64,000 nt of DNA. Origin: Alteromonas pelagimontana. GTDB lineage: Bacteria > Pseudomonadota > Gammaproteobacteria > Enterobacterales > Alteromonadaceae. Shown here in pieces: positions 47,818 to 58,903 of the stretch. The position numbers were made by a program, and so were the translations under genes. How positions within the stretch are numbered: the stretch's first letter is position 1; each line of letters opens with the position of its first letter. The DNA is taken from the NCBI RefSeq assembly GCF_002499975.2, contig NZ_CP052766.1, positions 186,001 through 250,000 on the forward strand, given 5' to 3'. The notes beneath the pieces are model-generated. The model saw nothing but the letters and a program-made list of their open reading frames with translations, searched no databases and had not been told where the DNA came from.

Positions 47818-50800
47818 TTACGGTTGTACTTCCAGTACTGTTGTACCTTGAGCAACACCATTTTCATCATAGAAAGTCACTGCACCCATATACAGCGTAT
47901 CTTCCTGCAGCCCGTTCGTGATAATGCGAACATCATTGTAACGACCTTCGATTGCACGGCTGGACATAGAAATGCGAGTAGTGGATTGGGCTTGATCTGC
48001 AATCCATACTGGCATATCAAAATCGATAGACTCAGCACCTGGTATTGAATAGGCATGAGTCATAGCGATATAAAAGTTACCTGCTGGACCGTTAGCAGCG
48101 GGTGCCGGATTGGTTAAAATAACATCTTCATTTGAACCACCGTTCAAGGAAGTGCCAACCTGGGTACATGATGATGCAATACAGCGATACACGTACAGAT
48201 CCAGATCCGCTCCTGGTACCGACACTAATGAATCCCTTAAGCTAAAGCGCGCCACCTTTGTTCCTTCAGGAACAAGGAACGCAGAATAGGTAGTTCCCTG
48301 CCCGAGGAATTCAAATGATGTAGTAGGATTGCTAACGGTATCCGACTCGACAAACGGCGCTACCAAGCCGGTGTAATCAAGGCTGGTACGGCCCGAGTAC
48401 AACATTTGCACCGGGAAGACAGCACGCCCACGAGTAAGATCAAGTGACAACGACTCAGGCACATCCATCTTCACATCAGCTACTGGCATTACGGCAATAG
48501 GACTGCGCACAACAGTGCCATCAGTGTTAGTTAAGGTGATGGCACCGAATATCCACTCTCCAGTAACGGTTGCATCCATTTTATTAAACGTGATACCGAA
48601 CGACGCTGTACCACCCGGAGAGACAACCAGACTGTCTGATTCAGTCAACGCACCTTCACCATCATAGGTATTAACAGTGACATCTAAAGTATCAAGACCT
48701 TCCAGCGTTACCGCGTAGTCACCACCAGCGCCTGATACATCTGTAAGTGTACGGAAAACCGTTTCCTCAGACTGTAATTCGCCAATGGAAATAGACGGAT
48801 AATTCAATTGAGTAGGATCAAGTGAGAAACCTGAACTCTCGTAATCAGAACAACTGAAACTGGACTCCGCTAGCACAAAATCGCTTTCACCCAGACCACA
48901 CATAAACGCCATATAATCAAAGTATCCGGCATTATATGTCAGGCCAGGAGACATAGCGGAAACAGGCGCCGCATGACCTGCACCAAAATCAAACGGATCT
49001 GCTGGTGTGGTACTGTCTTCTTTAGTTACACCCTGATACGCAGTGGTCATTAAGGCAGAGCGAACCTGTGCGGGTGTCCAATCTGGATGTTGATCAATCA
49101 ACAAAGCGCCCAAACCCGCAATATGCGGAGAAGACATTGATGTACCACTTAGATACGCTACCTGCTCACCGTCAACCCCAAACATCGGCGTTGATGACGT
49201 TGCAGCAAGAATGCGCACACCAGGTGCAGTAATATCAGGCTTAATTAAATCTGTGGTAGACGCATTAGGTCCACGAGATGAAAAATCAGCCATAATATTG
49301 CCGTTTTCCTGCTGCGGAATGAAAATAGAAGCACTTAATCTAACAGTGACTTCTTCGCCACCAGTGATTGCTGCATACAACGCATCACCCGCAACGTCTG
49401 AAATCATCCCACCAGGAATACCACCCACGAAGGTTCCGCCCAGAGAAGTAACAGGATTGCCTTCAACGGTGTAGATAACTACCGCTTCTGCACCCGATTC
49501 CAGTGCACGGGTGACCTTTTCGGTGAAATCACAGTCACCCCGTTGAATGAGCGCAATTTTACCTTCAATTTCCTCAGCGTTATCAAGTGGAGTAGGAGCG
49601 CCCGCTTCTTCGTAACATGCTCGAAGAGGCTCGGCAATTACCAGTTCACCTTCTACCGGACCGGTTTCTAATAACGGCTCGGTAATCGAACCTTCTACAA
49701 AAGCGTACCGATCTTTAGGTTCACGTGAAGTAACCTCCAGTGCATTGGTAACACTGGTGCCTTCATAGGTAGACGCAGCGACAGTGGTTACCCACGGCGC
49801 AGGTGTGCCAATCGTCTGGGTTGCTGGGCCATCGTTACCTGCAGAAACCGATACAAATACTCCGGCTTGCGCTGCACGCAGCATAGCTGAGGTAGAAGGC
49901 ACGGTCAGGTCAGTTAAACTGCCGCCAATAGAATAGTTAAGTACGTCCACGCCATCTTCAACAGCCTGATCGATAGCAGCCATGCTGTCACCGTAGAAGC
50001 AGCCTCTTTCCTCTGCACCTTCAGGCGTGGTGTAATCTGAATTCCAGCACACCTTATACATGGCGATACGTGCGCGTGGAGCAATGCCAGTAATAGTGGC
50101 TATTTCAGTGCCGTTCATAACCGCTGTAACATCTTCGTTACCCGCCGCGGTGCTGGCAGTATGGCTACCATGGCCATCGGAATCTCGCGGTGATTCGATT
50201 TCGCCTAGTTCCAGTTGAAGGTCATAGACTGATTTAAATGTTTCGTTAAAGTAGCGAGCGCCGATAAGTTTGTTGTTACATTCAAACGTACCTTCATCTT
50301 CTTCTACACCAGCGTCGCAGGCACCATTCCAGCCCAACTCACTGGGATCGCTATAAGTACCGTCGTCGGCAAAACTCGGATTTTCCGGAGTAATGCCCGT
50401 ATCCAGAACACCGACAATGACATCATCGCCTTTGATACCTAAGGTGTGCTGACCGTTGGGGCCTGTCAGACCAAGAAATTCCGGAGTATTAGCGGTGTTT
50501 ACCTGTACCGCCTCATCTTCCCACACCCCAATAACTGCAGAATTAGACCGCAACTTTTCCGCCTGTTTCTTGGACATTTTGGCCGAGAAACCGTTGAACG
50601 CATGAACATAATTGTGAAGAACATCCACCTGCCCGATGGTATTCGCAACTTCCTTTTGACGTTTTTTTAATTGCGCAACATATTCGCGCATTTTCTTTGA
50701 GCTTGCTTGATATTGATTTCCTTTATTAGCAACTTGTTGGTTGCTAGGAATCAATTCACCGATTTTTTCTGCGTAGGTAACACCTGGGGCCTGCTTAAGT

Positions 50801-50970
50801 TGCACGATGTAAACACCGCTTCCTTTTTTAGCAGGAGCTACAGGTCCAACAACTTTCAAACTGTCAGGATTCTGTACACTAACTTGCTGTGCAGAAACCG
50901 TTGAAGGTACAAAAGTGGCTGCAACAGCCATAGAGACCATGGTTCCCAAGAGATTTTTCTTAAATGTCAT
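47818..50970 (-). CDS. Secreted subtilisin-like serine protease (S8) with PA domain
   Basis: Extracellular protease of 1050 residues. The ATG at 50970 is taken because GGGAG precedes it and a signal peptide follows (MTFKKNLLGTMVSMAVAA, cleavage near VSAQQ). An I9 inhibitor-type propeptide covers about 45-160. The catalytic triad is D190 in VLDTGI, H267 in DGHGSH and S611 in SGTSMSSPH, with SVSAGNDGP as the oxyanion loop. A PA domain is inserted between His and Ser (about 430-560). The C-terminal 350 residues hold beta domains (Fn3-like, then a PPC-like part near FLVPEGTKVARFSL) and no PEP-CTERM tail. It likely degrades external protein; the next gene is the PEP-CTERM protein. Confidence 0.93.
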   Translation of the reverse strand: MTFKKNLLGTMVSMAVAATFVPSTVSAQQVSVQNPDSLKVVGPVAPAKKGSGVYIVQLKQAPGVTYAEKIGELIPSNQQVANKGNQYQASSKKMREYVAQLKKRQKEVANTIGQVDVLHNYVHAFNGFSAKMSKKQAEKLRSNSAVIGVWEDEAVQVNTANTPEFLGLTGPNGQHTLGIKGDDVIVGVLDTGITPENPSFADDGTYSDPSELGWNGACDAGVEEDEGTFECNNKLIGARYFNETFKSVYDLQLELGEIESPRDSDGHGSHTASTAAGNEDVTAVMNGTEIATITGIAPRARIAMYKVCWNSDYTTPEGAEERGCFYGDSMAAIDQAVEDGVDVLNYSIGGSLTDLTVPSTSAMLRAAQAGVFVSVSAGNDGPATQTIGTPAPWVTTVAASTYEGTSVTNALEVTSREPKDRYAFVEGSITEPLLETGPVEGELVIAEPLRACYEEAGAPTPLDNAEEIEGKIALIQRGDCDFTEKVTRALESGAEAVVIYTVEGNPVTSLGGTFVGGIPGGMISDVAGDALYAAITGGEEVTVRLSASIFIPQQENGNIMADFSSRGPNASTTDLIKPDITAPGVRILAATSSTPMFGVDGEQVAYLSGTSMSSPHIAGLGALLIDQHPDWTPAQVRSALMTTAYQGVTKEDSTTPADPFDFGAGHAAPVSAMSPGLTYNAGYFDYMAFMCGLGESDFVLAESSFSCSDYESSGFSLDPTQLNYPSISIGELQSEETVFRTLTDVSGAGGDYAVTLEGLDTLDVTVNTYDGEGALTESDSLVVSPGGTASFGITFNKMDATVTGEWIFGAITLTNTDGTVVRSPIAVMPVADVKMDVPESLSLDLTRGRAVFPVQMLYSGRTSLDYTGLVAPFVESDTVSNPTTSFEFLGQGTTYSAFLVPEGTKVARFSLRDSLVSVPGADLDLYVYRCIASSCTQVGTSLNGGSNEDVILTNPAPAANGPAGNFYIAMTHAYSIPGAESIDFDMPVWIADQAQSTTRISMSSRAIEGRYNDVRIITNGLQEDTLYMGAVTFYDENGVAQGTTVLEVQP

Positions 50971-51390
50971 TTGCGTCTCCCATTGACACTTTTTATAGTA
51001 GTCGGCTTTCAAAAACCTCGATTTGTGGCTTTTTCCCACCTGTTTTCGACATTAAAATACTGAAACTTTTAATGTGGAATTCGCTTTGCGGATTTATTTA
51101 CTTTCTTATTATTAATAACAAGGGCCTGTTGACCTTTGATGGTTAGCAGTGAAGTTAATGAAATGATATACATCACTACTAAGAATCCAATCTAGCAAGA
51201 TTTAATCCACGCATGCAACCATTTGTTTTAACAGCAGGAGTAGCTGGAGGAGAGATCAACTTATTGAAGAGTTGTAAATTATTTTGACAGTAAAAAACGA
51301 GAAAAGAGGAAAAACTGCTGCAGTGAAAATGGTACCGCCAACTAACAGAAAAAGCGCCTGCAAACTCATGTCCGCAGGCATTTATGGCCG
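50971..51390. other. Intergenic region between atoB and subtilase
   Basis: 420 bp holding the subtilase promoter (a TATAAA near 50993-50998 on the minus strand with poor -35) and the atoB terminator. No gene or RNA is recognised in the AT-rich middle. A GGAGGAG occurs near 51247 without a following open frame. Confidence 0.4.
51348..51379 (-). terminator. Rho-independent terminator of atoB
   Basis: On the minus strand stem GCCTGC/GCAGGC (51374-51379 with 51356-51361) with a 12-base loop, then GCTTTTTCTG. 12 bp after the atoB stop. Confidence 0.75.
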
Positions 51391-52566
51391 CTAAAGCATT
51401 TCTATAGCAAGGGCGACCCCTTCACCGCCACCGATACATAAAGACGCAATTCCCTTTTTCAGTCCTTGTTGTTTCAAAGCATAAAGTAAAGTCACCAGAA
51501 TGCGTGCGCCGGATGCACCAATTGGGTGCCCTAATGCACAAGCTCCGCCTTTAATGTTCACTTTCTTATCATCAAGACCCAGCTTACGAATAGCTAGCAT
51601 GGTTACCATGGCAAAGGCTTCATTAATTTCAAATAAATCCACCTCATCTTTAGTCCACCCCGCTTTTTGGAACACTTTTTCCATTGCTCCAACTGGCGCC
51701 ACTGTGAAATCTTCAGGCTTAATGGCATTGGTAGCATGTGCTACCACTTTGGCTAACGGTGTTAACCCCAATTTCTTTGCTTTGGCTTCGCTCATCACCA
51801 ATAACGCTGCTGCGCCATCAGATATGGAACTGGAGTTAGCCGCAGTGACAGTACCATCTTTTTTAAATGCCGGCCGTAACGATGGGATTTTTTCTGGTTT
51901 GGCTGAGCGGGGACCTTCATCGGTATCCACCACTACCTCGCCTTTTCGATCCGTAATTTTCACCGCCACTATTTCGTCTTTAAATTTTCCTGAATTAATT
52001 GCTTCATTTGCTTTTGATAATGAAGACATGGCAAATTCATCCATCTGCCCTCGTGTAATGCCTTCATCATCAGCCGTAGCTTGCGCAAAACACCCCATCG
52101 CTTTACCGTCATACGCGTTTTCCAACCCATCCAGCATCATGTGGTCCAGCACCTGCCCATGGCCCATGCGATAACCAGTGCGTGCTTTCGGTAGAAGATA
52201 TGGCGCGTTGCTCATACTTTCCATTCCACCTGCGACAACCACATCTGCGCTTCCGGCTTTGATCAAATCATGAGCTAACATTACTGCTTTAAGACCCGAA
52301 CCGCAGACCTTATTAATGGATGTTACACCTGCACTTAATGGTAACTCCGCCTTTAACGCTGCCTGGCGCGCTGGTGCCTGTCCTAGTCCCGCAGGTAAAA
52401 CGCAACCCATAATCACTTCGTCGATATGGGTTACATCAAAGTTGGCACAGGTGGCTTTAATTGCTTCGGCGCCAAGGTCTGTGGCTGAAAGCGCGGCGAG
52501 ACTACCGTTGAATCCGCCCATAGGCGTGCGCTTTGCCGCTACAATTACTACTGATTCATTGCTCAT
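51391..52566 (-). CDS. atoB: Acetyl-CoA C-acetyltransferase (thiolase II)
   Basis: Thiolase that splits acetoacetyl-CoA to two acetyl-CoA. 391 residues, full thiolase length. Catalytic Cys is in NKVCGSGLKAVM near residue 88, the His in GHPIGASGARI near 347 and the second Cys in ASLCIGGGEG near 377. Lies divergent from liuR-liuABCDE and should share the 264-bp control region with the LiuR-type palindromes; it would take the acetoacetate from leucine, after activation to the CoA ester by an enzyme not in this window. Confidence 0.92.
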   Translation of the reverse strand: MSNESVVIVAAKRTPMGGFNGSLAALSATDLGAEAIKATCANFDVTHIDEVIMGCVLPAGLGQAPARQAALKAELPLSAGVTSINKVCGSGLKAVMLAHDLIKAGSADVVVAGGMESMSNAPYLLPKARTGYRMGHGQVLDHMMLDGLENAYDGKAMGCFAQATADDEGITRGQMDEFAMSSLSKANEAINSGKFKDEIVAVKITDRKGEVVVDTDEGPRSAKPEKIPSLRPAFKKDGTVTAANSSSISDGAAALLVMSEAKAKKLGLTPLAKVVAHATNAIKPEDFTVAPVGAMEKVFQKAGWTKDEVDLFEINEAFAMVTMLAIRKLGLDDKKVNIKGGACALGHPIGASGARILVTLLYALKQQGLKKGIASLCIGGGEGVALAIEML

Positions 52567-52693
52567 GTTTGTTGCCTCTATAATTGAAATTTCATTTACA
52601 CCGCGTAATTTTTACTGCGCGCCCAACAATTACGCCACAATTTTTTAACGGATAGATAACGGAGGCTTGACGTTAGCAAGGCGTTACCTTACC

Positions 52694-52725
52694 TTAACGT
52701 TAATCTATATTTACGTTAACGTAAA
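52694..52725. promoter_or_regulatory. Probable LiuR operator(s) between atoB and liuR
   Basis: A perfect 16-bp palindrome, TTTACGTTAACGTAAA (52710-52725), lies just upstream of liuR; a second related palindrome TTAACGTTAA (52694-52703) is next to it. The 16-mer overlaps a possible -35 (TTTACG, 52710-52715), 17-bp spacer and -10 TATTTT (52733-52738). MerR-type regulators bind such inverted repeats; LiuR is known to repress the liu genes. Site and regulator are adjacent, binding is inferred. Confidence 0.75.
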
Positions 52726-52830
52726 CCCGTTCTATTTTCGTGGCTATGCGCACCTATTTGGCTTAAAGCAACTTCGCCAGTTCGGGGAACGGCTCAGGTA
52801 ACTACAGGTGTAAAGACAAGGTATTGTGTA

Positions 52831-53238
52831 ATGAATGACCACAACCAAGAACAAACCTATACCATCGGCGAACTTTCGCGCGATTACGATATTACGCCAC
52901 GCTCTATCAGGTTTTATGAAGAACAAGGTCTACTCTGCCCTAAACGTACGGGACAGAACAGGATTTACTTTAACAAAGACCGCGTCAGGTTAAAGCTAAT
53001 TTTGCGTGGTAAGAGGTTAGGCTTCTCACTGGCTGAAGTGAAAAACCTGTTTAAACTGTATGACATAAATCCAAATTCTGCCGTGCAACTTGAAACTATG
53101 CTCGAATTGACCCAGCACAAACGCGCCATTCTTAAGCAGCAATTGGAAGATATCCAAATGTTAATGAGTGAGCTGGATGAGGTGGAAGCGCGCTGTCGGG
53201 AAGAGTTGGCAGAAATTAAAAGAGGAAACATTGCATGA
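52831..53238 (+). CDS. liuR: MerR-family regulator LiuR of branched-chain/leucine catabolism
   Basis: Transcription factor of 135 residues. MerR HTH at about 9-45 ([26 protein letters not shown] in part) with the wing [18 protein letters not shown], then a long dimerisation coiled coil (about 85-130). No Cys cluster for metal binding is seen. First gene of the liu unit, its stop overlaps the liuA start (ATGA), so it is autoregulated with the operon. Context and length match LiuR of gammaproteobacteria. Confidence 0.9.
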   Translation: MNDHNQEQTYTIGELSRDYDITPRSIRFYEEQGLLCPKRTGQNRIYFNKDRVRLKLILRGKRLGFSLAEVKNLFKLYDINPNSAVQLETMLELTQHKRAILKQQLEDIQMLMSELDEVEARCREELAEIKRGNIA

Positions 53239-54404
53239 ACACCCGCTACCCTACACTTAATTTTAATCTGGGCGAAGACATTGATATGCTTCGCGACCAT
53301 GTTTACCAGTTCGCAAAAAGCGAAATTGCTCCCTTGGCCGAAAAGGCAGATGATGCCAACAGCTTTCCCAATGAACTGTGGCCTAAGCTGGGCGAAATGG
53401 GGTTGCTTGGCGTGACTGTTGCAGAGCAGTATGGGGGTGCAGCAATGGGATATCTCGCCCATACAGTGGCGATGGAAGAAGTCAGCCGGGCGTCAGCTGG
53501 CATTGGTCTTAGTTATGGTGCACATTCCAACTTATGTGTGAATCAAATTCATCGCAACGGCAATGACGCGCAAAAAGAGAAGTACCTGCCTAAGCTGGTC
53601 TCTGGTGAGCATATCGGTGCACTGGCGATGAGCGAGCCCAACGCTGGCTCAGACGTTGTAAGTATGAAATTAAAAGCCGATAAGCGCGGCGACAAGTACA
53701 TTCTTAACGGCAATAAAATGTGGATCACCAATGGTCCTGATGCTCACACGTTTGTTATTTATGCCAAGACCGCTCCTTCAGCGGGACATAAAGGCATCAC
53801 CGCCTTTATTGTAGAAAAAGACTCTCCTGGATTCAGCCATGCGCAAAAGCTGGATAAGCTAGGTATGCGCTCTTCCAATACTTGCGAACTGGTTTTTGAA
53901 AACTGTGAAGTTCCTGCTGAAAACATCTTGGGCAAAGAGGGGGATGGCGTAAAAGTGTTAATGAGTGGTCTGGACTATGAGCGTCTGGTGCTTTCAGGCG
54001 GCCCGCTTGGCATTATGCAAGCCTGCATGGATGCCGTCATTCCTTATATCCATGATCGGGAACAATTCGGTCAATCAATCGGACAGTTCCAGCTGGTGCA
54101 AGGGAAAGTAGCAGATATGTATACGCAGATGAACGCCGCTCGCGCTTATGTCTACACTGTCGCAAAAGCGTGCGACCGCGGCGAAACAACACGCAAAGAT
54201 GCCGCCGGCGCCATTCTCTATTCTGCCGAACTGGCCACTAAAATGGCCCTGGACGCTATTCAGTTGCTTGGCGGCAACGGCTATATTAATGAGTATCCTA
54301 CCGGGAGGTTGCTGCGCGATGCCAAGCTATATGAAATTGGCGCAGGAACATCAGAAATCCGCCGTATGCTTATTGGCCGCGAGTTATTTAAAGAATCAGA
54401 ATAA
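53235..54404 (+). CDS. liuA: Isovaleryl-CoA dehydrogenase
   Basis: FAD enzyme that oxidises isovaleryl-CoA to 3-methylcrotonyl-CoA. 389 residues with the acyl-CoA dehydrogenase parts: [35 protein letters not shown], the [10 protein letters not shown].. beta domain, [17 protein letters not shown] and the FAD/C-terminal [13 protein letters not shown]. The catalytic Glu (in the [12 protein letters not shown] region, as in human IVD) is present. Coupled to liuR by ATGA. Confidence 0.93.
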   Translation: MNTRYPTLNFNLGEDIDMLRDHVYQFAKSEIAPLAEKADDANSFPNELWPKLGEMGLLGVTVAEQYGGAAMGYLAHTVAMEEVSRASAGIGLSYGAHSNLCVNQIHRNGNDAQKEKYLPKLVSGEHIGALAMSEPNAGSDVVSMKLKADKRGDKYILNGNKMWITNGPDAHTFVIYAKTAPSAGHKGITAFIVEKDSPGFSHAQKLDKLGMRSSNTCELVFENCEVPAENILGKEGDGVKVLMSGLDYERLVLSGGPLGIMQACMDAVIPYIHDREQFGQSIGQFQLVQGKVADMYTQMNAARAYVYTVAKACDRGETTRKDAAGAILYSAELATKMALDAIQLLGGNGYINEYPTGRLLRDAKLYEIGAGTSEIRRMLIGRELFKESE

Positions 54405-54470
54405 CTCCACCTCTTACACTGACGTTGCCGGTAAAGACTGGCAACTTTATTCGCCATATAAGGAGGGGCC

Positions 54471-56078
54471 GTGCCCGTTCTACGTACTTCAGTTAATACC
54501 AAGTCTGATAGCTTCGCTACTAATGCCGAACATATGCAAAAGCAGGTGGATGATCTGCTGGAAAAAATTAACCAGATTAAGTCAGGCGGTGGAGAAAAAG
54601 CCGCAGAACGACATGTCGCCAGAGGAAAACTGCTGCCCAGAGATCGCATTAACGCCTTACTTGATGACGGTTCTCCGTTTCTGGAGATCAGCCAGCTAGC
54701 TGCCTGGGAGGTTTACGACGATTATGTACCTAGCGCTGGTGTTATAGCGGGTATCGGCAGAGTTGCAGACGTAGAATGTATGATTGTGGCAAACGATGCC
54801 ACAGTAAAAGGCGGTACCTACTACCCGCTTACGGTTAAAAAGCACCTGCGGGCACAAACCATTGCTGATGAAAATCACCTGCCCTGCATTTACCTGGTCG
54901 ATTCTGGAGGCGCTAACCTTCCCCGCCAGGACGATGTTTTTCCAGACAAAGAGCACTTCGGCCGTATCTTTTTCAATCAAGCCAACATGTCGGCTAAAAA
55001 TATTCCACAGATAGCGGTGGTAATGGGCTCCTGTACCGCAGGGGGCGCTTATGTACCCGCCATGGCTGACGAAAGTATAATCGTAAAAGAACAAGGAACT
55101 ATTTTTCTGGGCGGCCCACCGCTGGTGAAAGCTGCAACCGGCGAAGTTGTCAGTGCCGAAGAACTAGGCGGCGGCGATGTTCATACCCGAACTTCAGGCG
55201 TGGCGGATCAGCTGGCTAATAATGATCACCACGCTCTGAAGATGGCGCGAAATGCGGTAGCCAGGCTGAACCGTACTAAAAGTATTTATCTTGACTGCAA
55301 GGCGCCAGTGGAGCCGCTGTATGATCCGAGGGAAATTTACGGGATTATTCCCAAAGATAGCCGCCAATCATTTGATGTAAGAGAAATCATCGCTCGCATT
55401 GTTGATGGCTCTGAGCTGGATGAATTCAAACCGCTGTACGGCACCACATTGATTTGCGGTTTCGCTCGAATTTTTGGATATCCAGTAGGCATTATTGCCA
55501 ATAATGGGATTCTTTTTGGTGAAAGCGCATTAAAGGGCGCACACTTTATTGAACTGTGCGCTAAGCGAAAAATCCCTCTTGTCTTCCTGCAGAATATCAC
55601 CGGTTTCATGGTAGGCAAACAGTACGAAGCCAGCGGTATCGCCAAACATGGTGCCAAAATGGTGACCGCCGTTGCCTGTGCAAAAGTGCCTAAGCTGACA
55701 GTATTAATTGGTGGTAGTTTCGGTGCCGGTAATTATGGCATGTGTGGGCGCGCCTACGATCCCCGCTTCTTATTCATGTGGCCCAATGCCCGAATTTCGG
55801 TAATGGGGGGCGAACAAGCCGCCGGCGTGCTCGCTCAGGTAAAGCGGGATCAAAAGGAGCGTGCTAACGAAAGTTGGTCACAGGAGGAGGAAAAATCTTT
55901 CAAGCAGCCGATCATTGACACTTACGAAGCACAGGGGCATCCGTATTACGCCTCCGCCCGGCTTTGGGACGATGGCGTTATCGATCCGGCTGACACGCGT
56001 ATGGTGTTAGGGCTGTCATTGTCAGCAGCGTTAAATAAACCCATAGAAGATACACAGTTTGGCATCTTTAGAATGTAA
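54471..56078 (+). CDS. liuB: 3-Methylcrotonyl-CoA carboxylase, carboxyltransferase (beta) subunit
   Basis: Carboxylates 3-methylcrotonyl-CoA to 3-methylglutaconyl-CoA together with LiuD. GTG start with a strong AGGAGGGG site just upstream; 535 residues. Carboxyltransferase crotonase-like halves contain [51 protein letters not shown] and, in the C half, [22 protein letters not shown] and [17 protein letters not shown]. These features place it with MccB rather than propionyl-CoA carboxylase. 66 bp after liuA. Confidence 0.94.
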   Translation: MPVLRTSVNTKSDSFATNAEHMQKQVDDLLEKINQIKSGGGEKAAERHVARGKLLPRDRINALLDDGSPFLEISQLAAWEVYDDYVPSAGVIAGIGRVADVECMIVANDATVKGGTYYPLTVKKHLRAQTIADENHLPCIYLVDSGGANLPRQDDVFPDKEHFGRIFFNQANMSAKNIPQIAVVMGSCTAGGAYVPAMADESIIVKEQGTIFLGGPPLVKAATGEVVSAEELGGGDVHTRTSGVADQLANNDHHALKMARNAVARLNRTKSIYLDCKAPVEPLYDPREIYGIIPKDSRQSFDVREIIARIVDGSELDEFKPLYGTTLICGFARIFGYPVGIIANNGILFGESALKGAHFIELCAKRKIPLVFLQNITGFMVGKQYEASGIAKHGAKMVTAVACAKVPKLTVLIGGSFGAGNYGMCGRAYDPRFLFMWPNARISVMGGEQAAGVLAQVKRDQKERANESWSQEEEKSFKQPIIDTYEAQGHPYYASARLWDDGVIDPADTRMVLGLSLSAALNKPIEDTQFGIFRM

Positions 56079-56093
56079 GGGGCAAAAATTACT

Positions 56094-56894
56094 ATGACAT
56101 CAGACAATCAGGACATTCTTTATCACGTCGATTCGCGGGGTGTGGCATCTATCACCCTTAACCGGCCAGACAAACATAACGCCTTTGACGACACCATGAT
56201 TGCCACCCTGACTACACTTTTTACTCAGGCGGCAGAAGATAACGCTGTACGTGCGGTAGTGCTAAAAGCTAACGGCAAAAGTTTTAGCGCCGGCGGCGAT
56301 TTACGCTGGATGCAGCGTATGGCGAATTACAGCGTTGAAGAAAATGAACGCGATGCCATGGCCCTGGCGATTATGCTGCAAACGCTCAATACGCTGCCTA
56401 AGCCGACCATAGCACGCGTACAAGGTGCCGCTTTTGGCGGAGCGGTAGGCCTGATCGCATGTTGTGATATGGCTGTGGGTAGTAAGCTCAGCAAGTTTTG
56501 TTTGAGCGAAGTTAAAATCGGGCTTATACCTGCCACCATCAGTCCTTATGTAGTAGAAGCCATGGGTTCGCGCATTTGCCGACGCTATTTCCAGACGGCA
56601 GAAGTTTTTTCCGCCATAAGAGCCCGGCGGCTGGGGCTGTTAAGTGAAGCTGTGACCGAAGAAGAGCTTGATTCAACAATAGAGGGATTGCTCAGCCACT
56701 TGCTATCCAACGGACCAGTTGCCGTGGCAAAAGCAAAAGATCTTGTGCGTCAGGTGGCCCACCAAACGGTGAAACCGGAACTAATGCAGCGCACCAGCAA
56801 AATGATTGCAAAAATCCGTGTGTCAGAAGAAGGCCAGGAAGGCTTACACGCCTTTTTTGACAAGCGGCCAGCGGCTTGGCAGGAGAAATCATGA
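56094..56894 (+). CDS. liuC: 3-Methylglutaconyl-CoA hydratase (enoyl-CoA hydratase family)
   Basis: Hydrates 3-methylglutaconyl-CoA to HMG-CoA. 266 residues of crotonase fold: LNRPDKHNAFDD near the start, the oxyanion-hole GKSFSAGGDLRWM, VQGAAFGGAVGLIACCDMA and the catalytic Glu region LSEVKIGLIPATISPYV. Position between liuB and liuD supports the assignment. The last 4 bp overlap the liuD start. Confidence 0.92.
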   Translation: MTSDNQDILYHVDSRGVASITLNRPDKHNAFDDTMIATLTTLFTQAAEDNAVRAVVLKANGKSFSAGGDLRWMQRMANYSVEENERDAMALAIMLQTLNTLPKPTIARVQGAAFGGAVGLIACCDMAVGSKLSKFCLSEVKIGLIPATISPYVVEAMGSRICRRYFQTAEVFSAIRARRLGLLSEAVTEEELDSTIEGLLSHLLSNGPVAVAKAKDLVRQVAHQTVKPELMQRTSKMIAKIRVSEEGQEGLHAFFDKRPAAWQEKS

Positions 56895-58903
56895 TCCGCA
56901 AAATTCTGATAGCCAACCGCGGAGAAATTGCCTGTCGGGTCATCAAAACTGCGCGTAAACTTGGCATTTTAACGGTCGCGGTATATTCCGATGCGGATAG
57001 CCACGCACTACATGTTTCCATGGCTGATGAAGCCATTCATATTGGCGGGTCAGCATCAAAAGACAGTTATCTTGTTGCTGATCGCATTATTAATGCTGCC
57101 AAAAAACTTAATGTCGATGCCATACATCCGGGTTATGGCTTCCTCTCAGAAAATGCCGCTTTTGCGACCGCATGTGCTGATAATAATATTATTTTTATTG
57201 GCCCTCCTCCCGCGGCTATTACCGCAATGGGCTCTAAATCGGCAGCGAAACAAATAATGGCATCTGCAGGCGTACCTTTGGTACCGGGTTATCATGGCGA
57301 TGAACAAGCAGAAAGGGTGCTTAAAGCAGCAGCAGATGAAATGGGTTATCCGGTGTTACTTAAAGCTGCTGCCGGTGGTGGTGGTAAAGGCATGAGACAA
57401 GTATGGAAAGCCGAGGACTTTTCTGCCGCTCTTGCTGCCGCCAAGCGAGAAGCTATCGCAAGCTTTGGCGATGATGTGATGCTGGTAGAAAAGTATCTTA
57501 CCCAGCCCCGGCACGTAGAATTCCAGATCTTCTGCGATAGTCTCGGCAACGGCGTATATCTGTTTGAGCGGGACTGCTCGGTGCAGCGACGTCACCAGAA
57601 AGTCATTGAAGAAGCCCCTGCCCCGGGCATGGGTGATAATCTGCGGAAAACGATGGGTGAAGCCGCATTGAAGGCGGCTCAGGCCATAAACTATGTGGGT
57701 GCGGGAACAGTCGAATTTCTACTGGACCGCGACGGCAGTTTCTATTTTATGGAAATGAACACCCGCTTGCAGGTTGAACATCCCGTTACCGAAATGATCA
57801 CCGGGGAAGATTTGGTTGCCTGGCAGATACAGGTCGCCAACGGCGAACCCTTGCCTAAACTCCAAGACGATCTTTCGTATTCCGGTCATGCATTTGAAGC
57901 ACGGATCTATGCTGAAGATCCGGAAAATGACTTTCTCCCCGCTACGGGTAAGCTCAATTTGTTGCAGCCGCCTGCAGAAAACCGCCACGTTCGTGTAGAT
58001 ACCGGTGTACTCGAAGGCGATAGCGTTTCTGTTTACTACGATCCTATGATTGCCAAGTTGGTGGTATGGGACACCGATCGAGATAAAGCGTTAGCGAGAT
58101 TACGCCGCGCCCTTCGCAGTTACCATATAGACGGTGTCACCACCAATATCGAATTTCTTTATACTTTGGCTTCCAATCGCGCCTTCCATGAGGCGAAGCT
58201 GATCACCACTTTTATTGAAAAACATCAGGATGAGCTGTTTGTTTCTGACCGACCAGAGCCTGAGAACATTTTACCAGCCATGGCGTTGCTCTTGTTGTTA
58301 AAGCAACAGCAAGTTTGTCGCTTAAATGCCGGAGATCCAGCTTCTCCCTGGGCCATTCCCTCCTCGTGGCGGGCGAACGAATTGCATCACCAGCAATTAA
58401 CCTTGTTATACGCTGGCGAAAATTTTGTTTTAACAGTAAACCGAGAGAACCGGTATTTTTCGCCGGCCATTGTCCCTAGCTGGGAAGTTCGTTACCAAAA
58501 CCACACATGGAAAGTGAGCGGCGATGTAGACGCACACGGTCTGTATGCTTCTATAGATGGTCACAAACAGCAATTTCACTGGTCACAGCAGGAGCAACAT
58601 TTTGCGCTTTATAACGAGCAGGGAACCTGCCGTTTTACCCATGTTTTGCCCGATTATGGTCAGGACAATCAAGAGACCGGCCCGGCAGACTTTTCAGCGC
58701 CCATGAATGGCACCATAGTTCAGTTAATGGTAGCAGTCGGCGAACCAGTTAAAAAAGGTACGGCGTTGATGGTGATGGAAGCAATGAAAATGGAGCACAA
58801 TATTACTGCACCAAAAGACGGTAGAGTTGTAGAATTCTTTTTCACCGCCGGAGAACTGGTAGATGGCGGTGCCGCATTATTGGAGTTTAAAGCAGATGAA
58901 TAA
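56891..58903 (+). CDS. liuD: 3-Methylcrotonyl-CoA carboxylase, biotin-containing (alpha) subunit
   Basis: Supplies carboxybiotin to LiuB. The ATG at 56891 (ATGA overlap with liuC) is preferred over one 15 bp upstream; 670 residues. Biotin carboxylase domain about 1-445 ([14 protein letters not shown], the ATP-grasp loop [26 protein letters not shown]), BT middle domain about 460-580, and a C-terminal biotinyl domain with the biotin-accepting Lys in [10 protein letters not shown] near residue 637. It ends overlapping liuE by 8 bp. Confidence 0.94.
   Translation: MIRKILIANRGEIACRVIKTARKLGILTVAVYSDADSHALHVSMADEAIHIGGSASKDSYLVADRIINAAKKLNVDAIHPGYGFLSENAAFATACADNNIIFIGPPPAAITAMGSKSAAKQIMASAGVPLVPGYHGDEQAERVLKAAADEMGYPVLLKAAAGGGGKGMRQVWKAEDFSAALAAAKREAIASFGDDVMLVEKYLTQPRHVEFQIFCDSLGNGVYLFERDCSVQRRHQKVIEEAPAPGMGDNLRKTMGEAALKAAQAINYVGAGTVEFLLDRDGSFYFMEMNTRLQVEHPVTEMITGEDLVAWQIQVANGEPLPKLQDDLSYSGHAFEARIYAEDPENDFLPATGKLNLLQPPAENRHVRVDTGVLEGDSVSVYYDPMIAKLVVWDTDRDKALARLRRALRSYHIDGVTTNIEFLYTLASNRAFHEAKLITTFIEKHQDELFVSDRPEPENILPAMALLLLLKQQQVCRLNAGDPASPWAIPSSWRANELHHQQLTLLYAGENFVLTVNRENRYFSPAIVPSWEVRYQNHTWKVSGDVDAHGLYASIDGHKQQFHWSQQEQHFALYNEQGTCRFTHVLPDYGQDNQETGPADFSAPMNGTIVQLMVAVGEPVKKGTALMVMEAMKMEHNITAPKDGRVVEFFFTAGELVDGGAALLEFKADE

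Noticed and set aside
52831..53238. Metal-responsive MerR regulator (CueR/ZntR type)
   Set aside because: No conserved Cys ligands; coupled to liuA, so LiuR fits far better.
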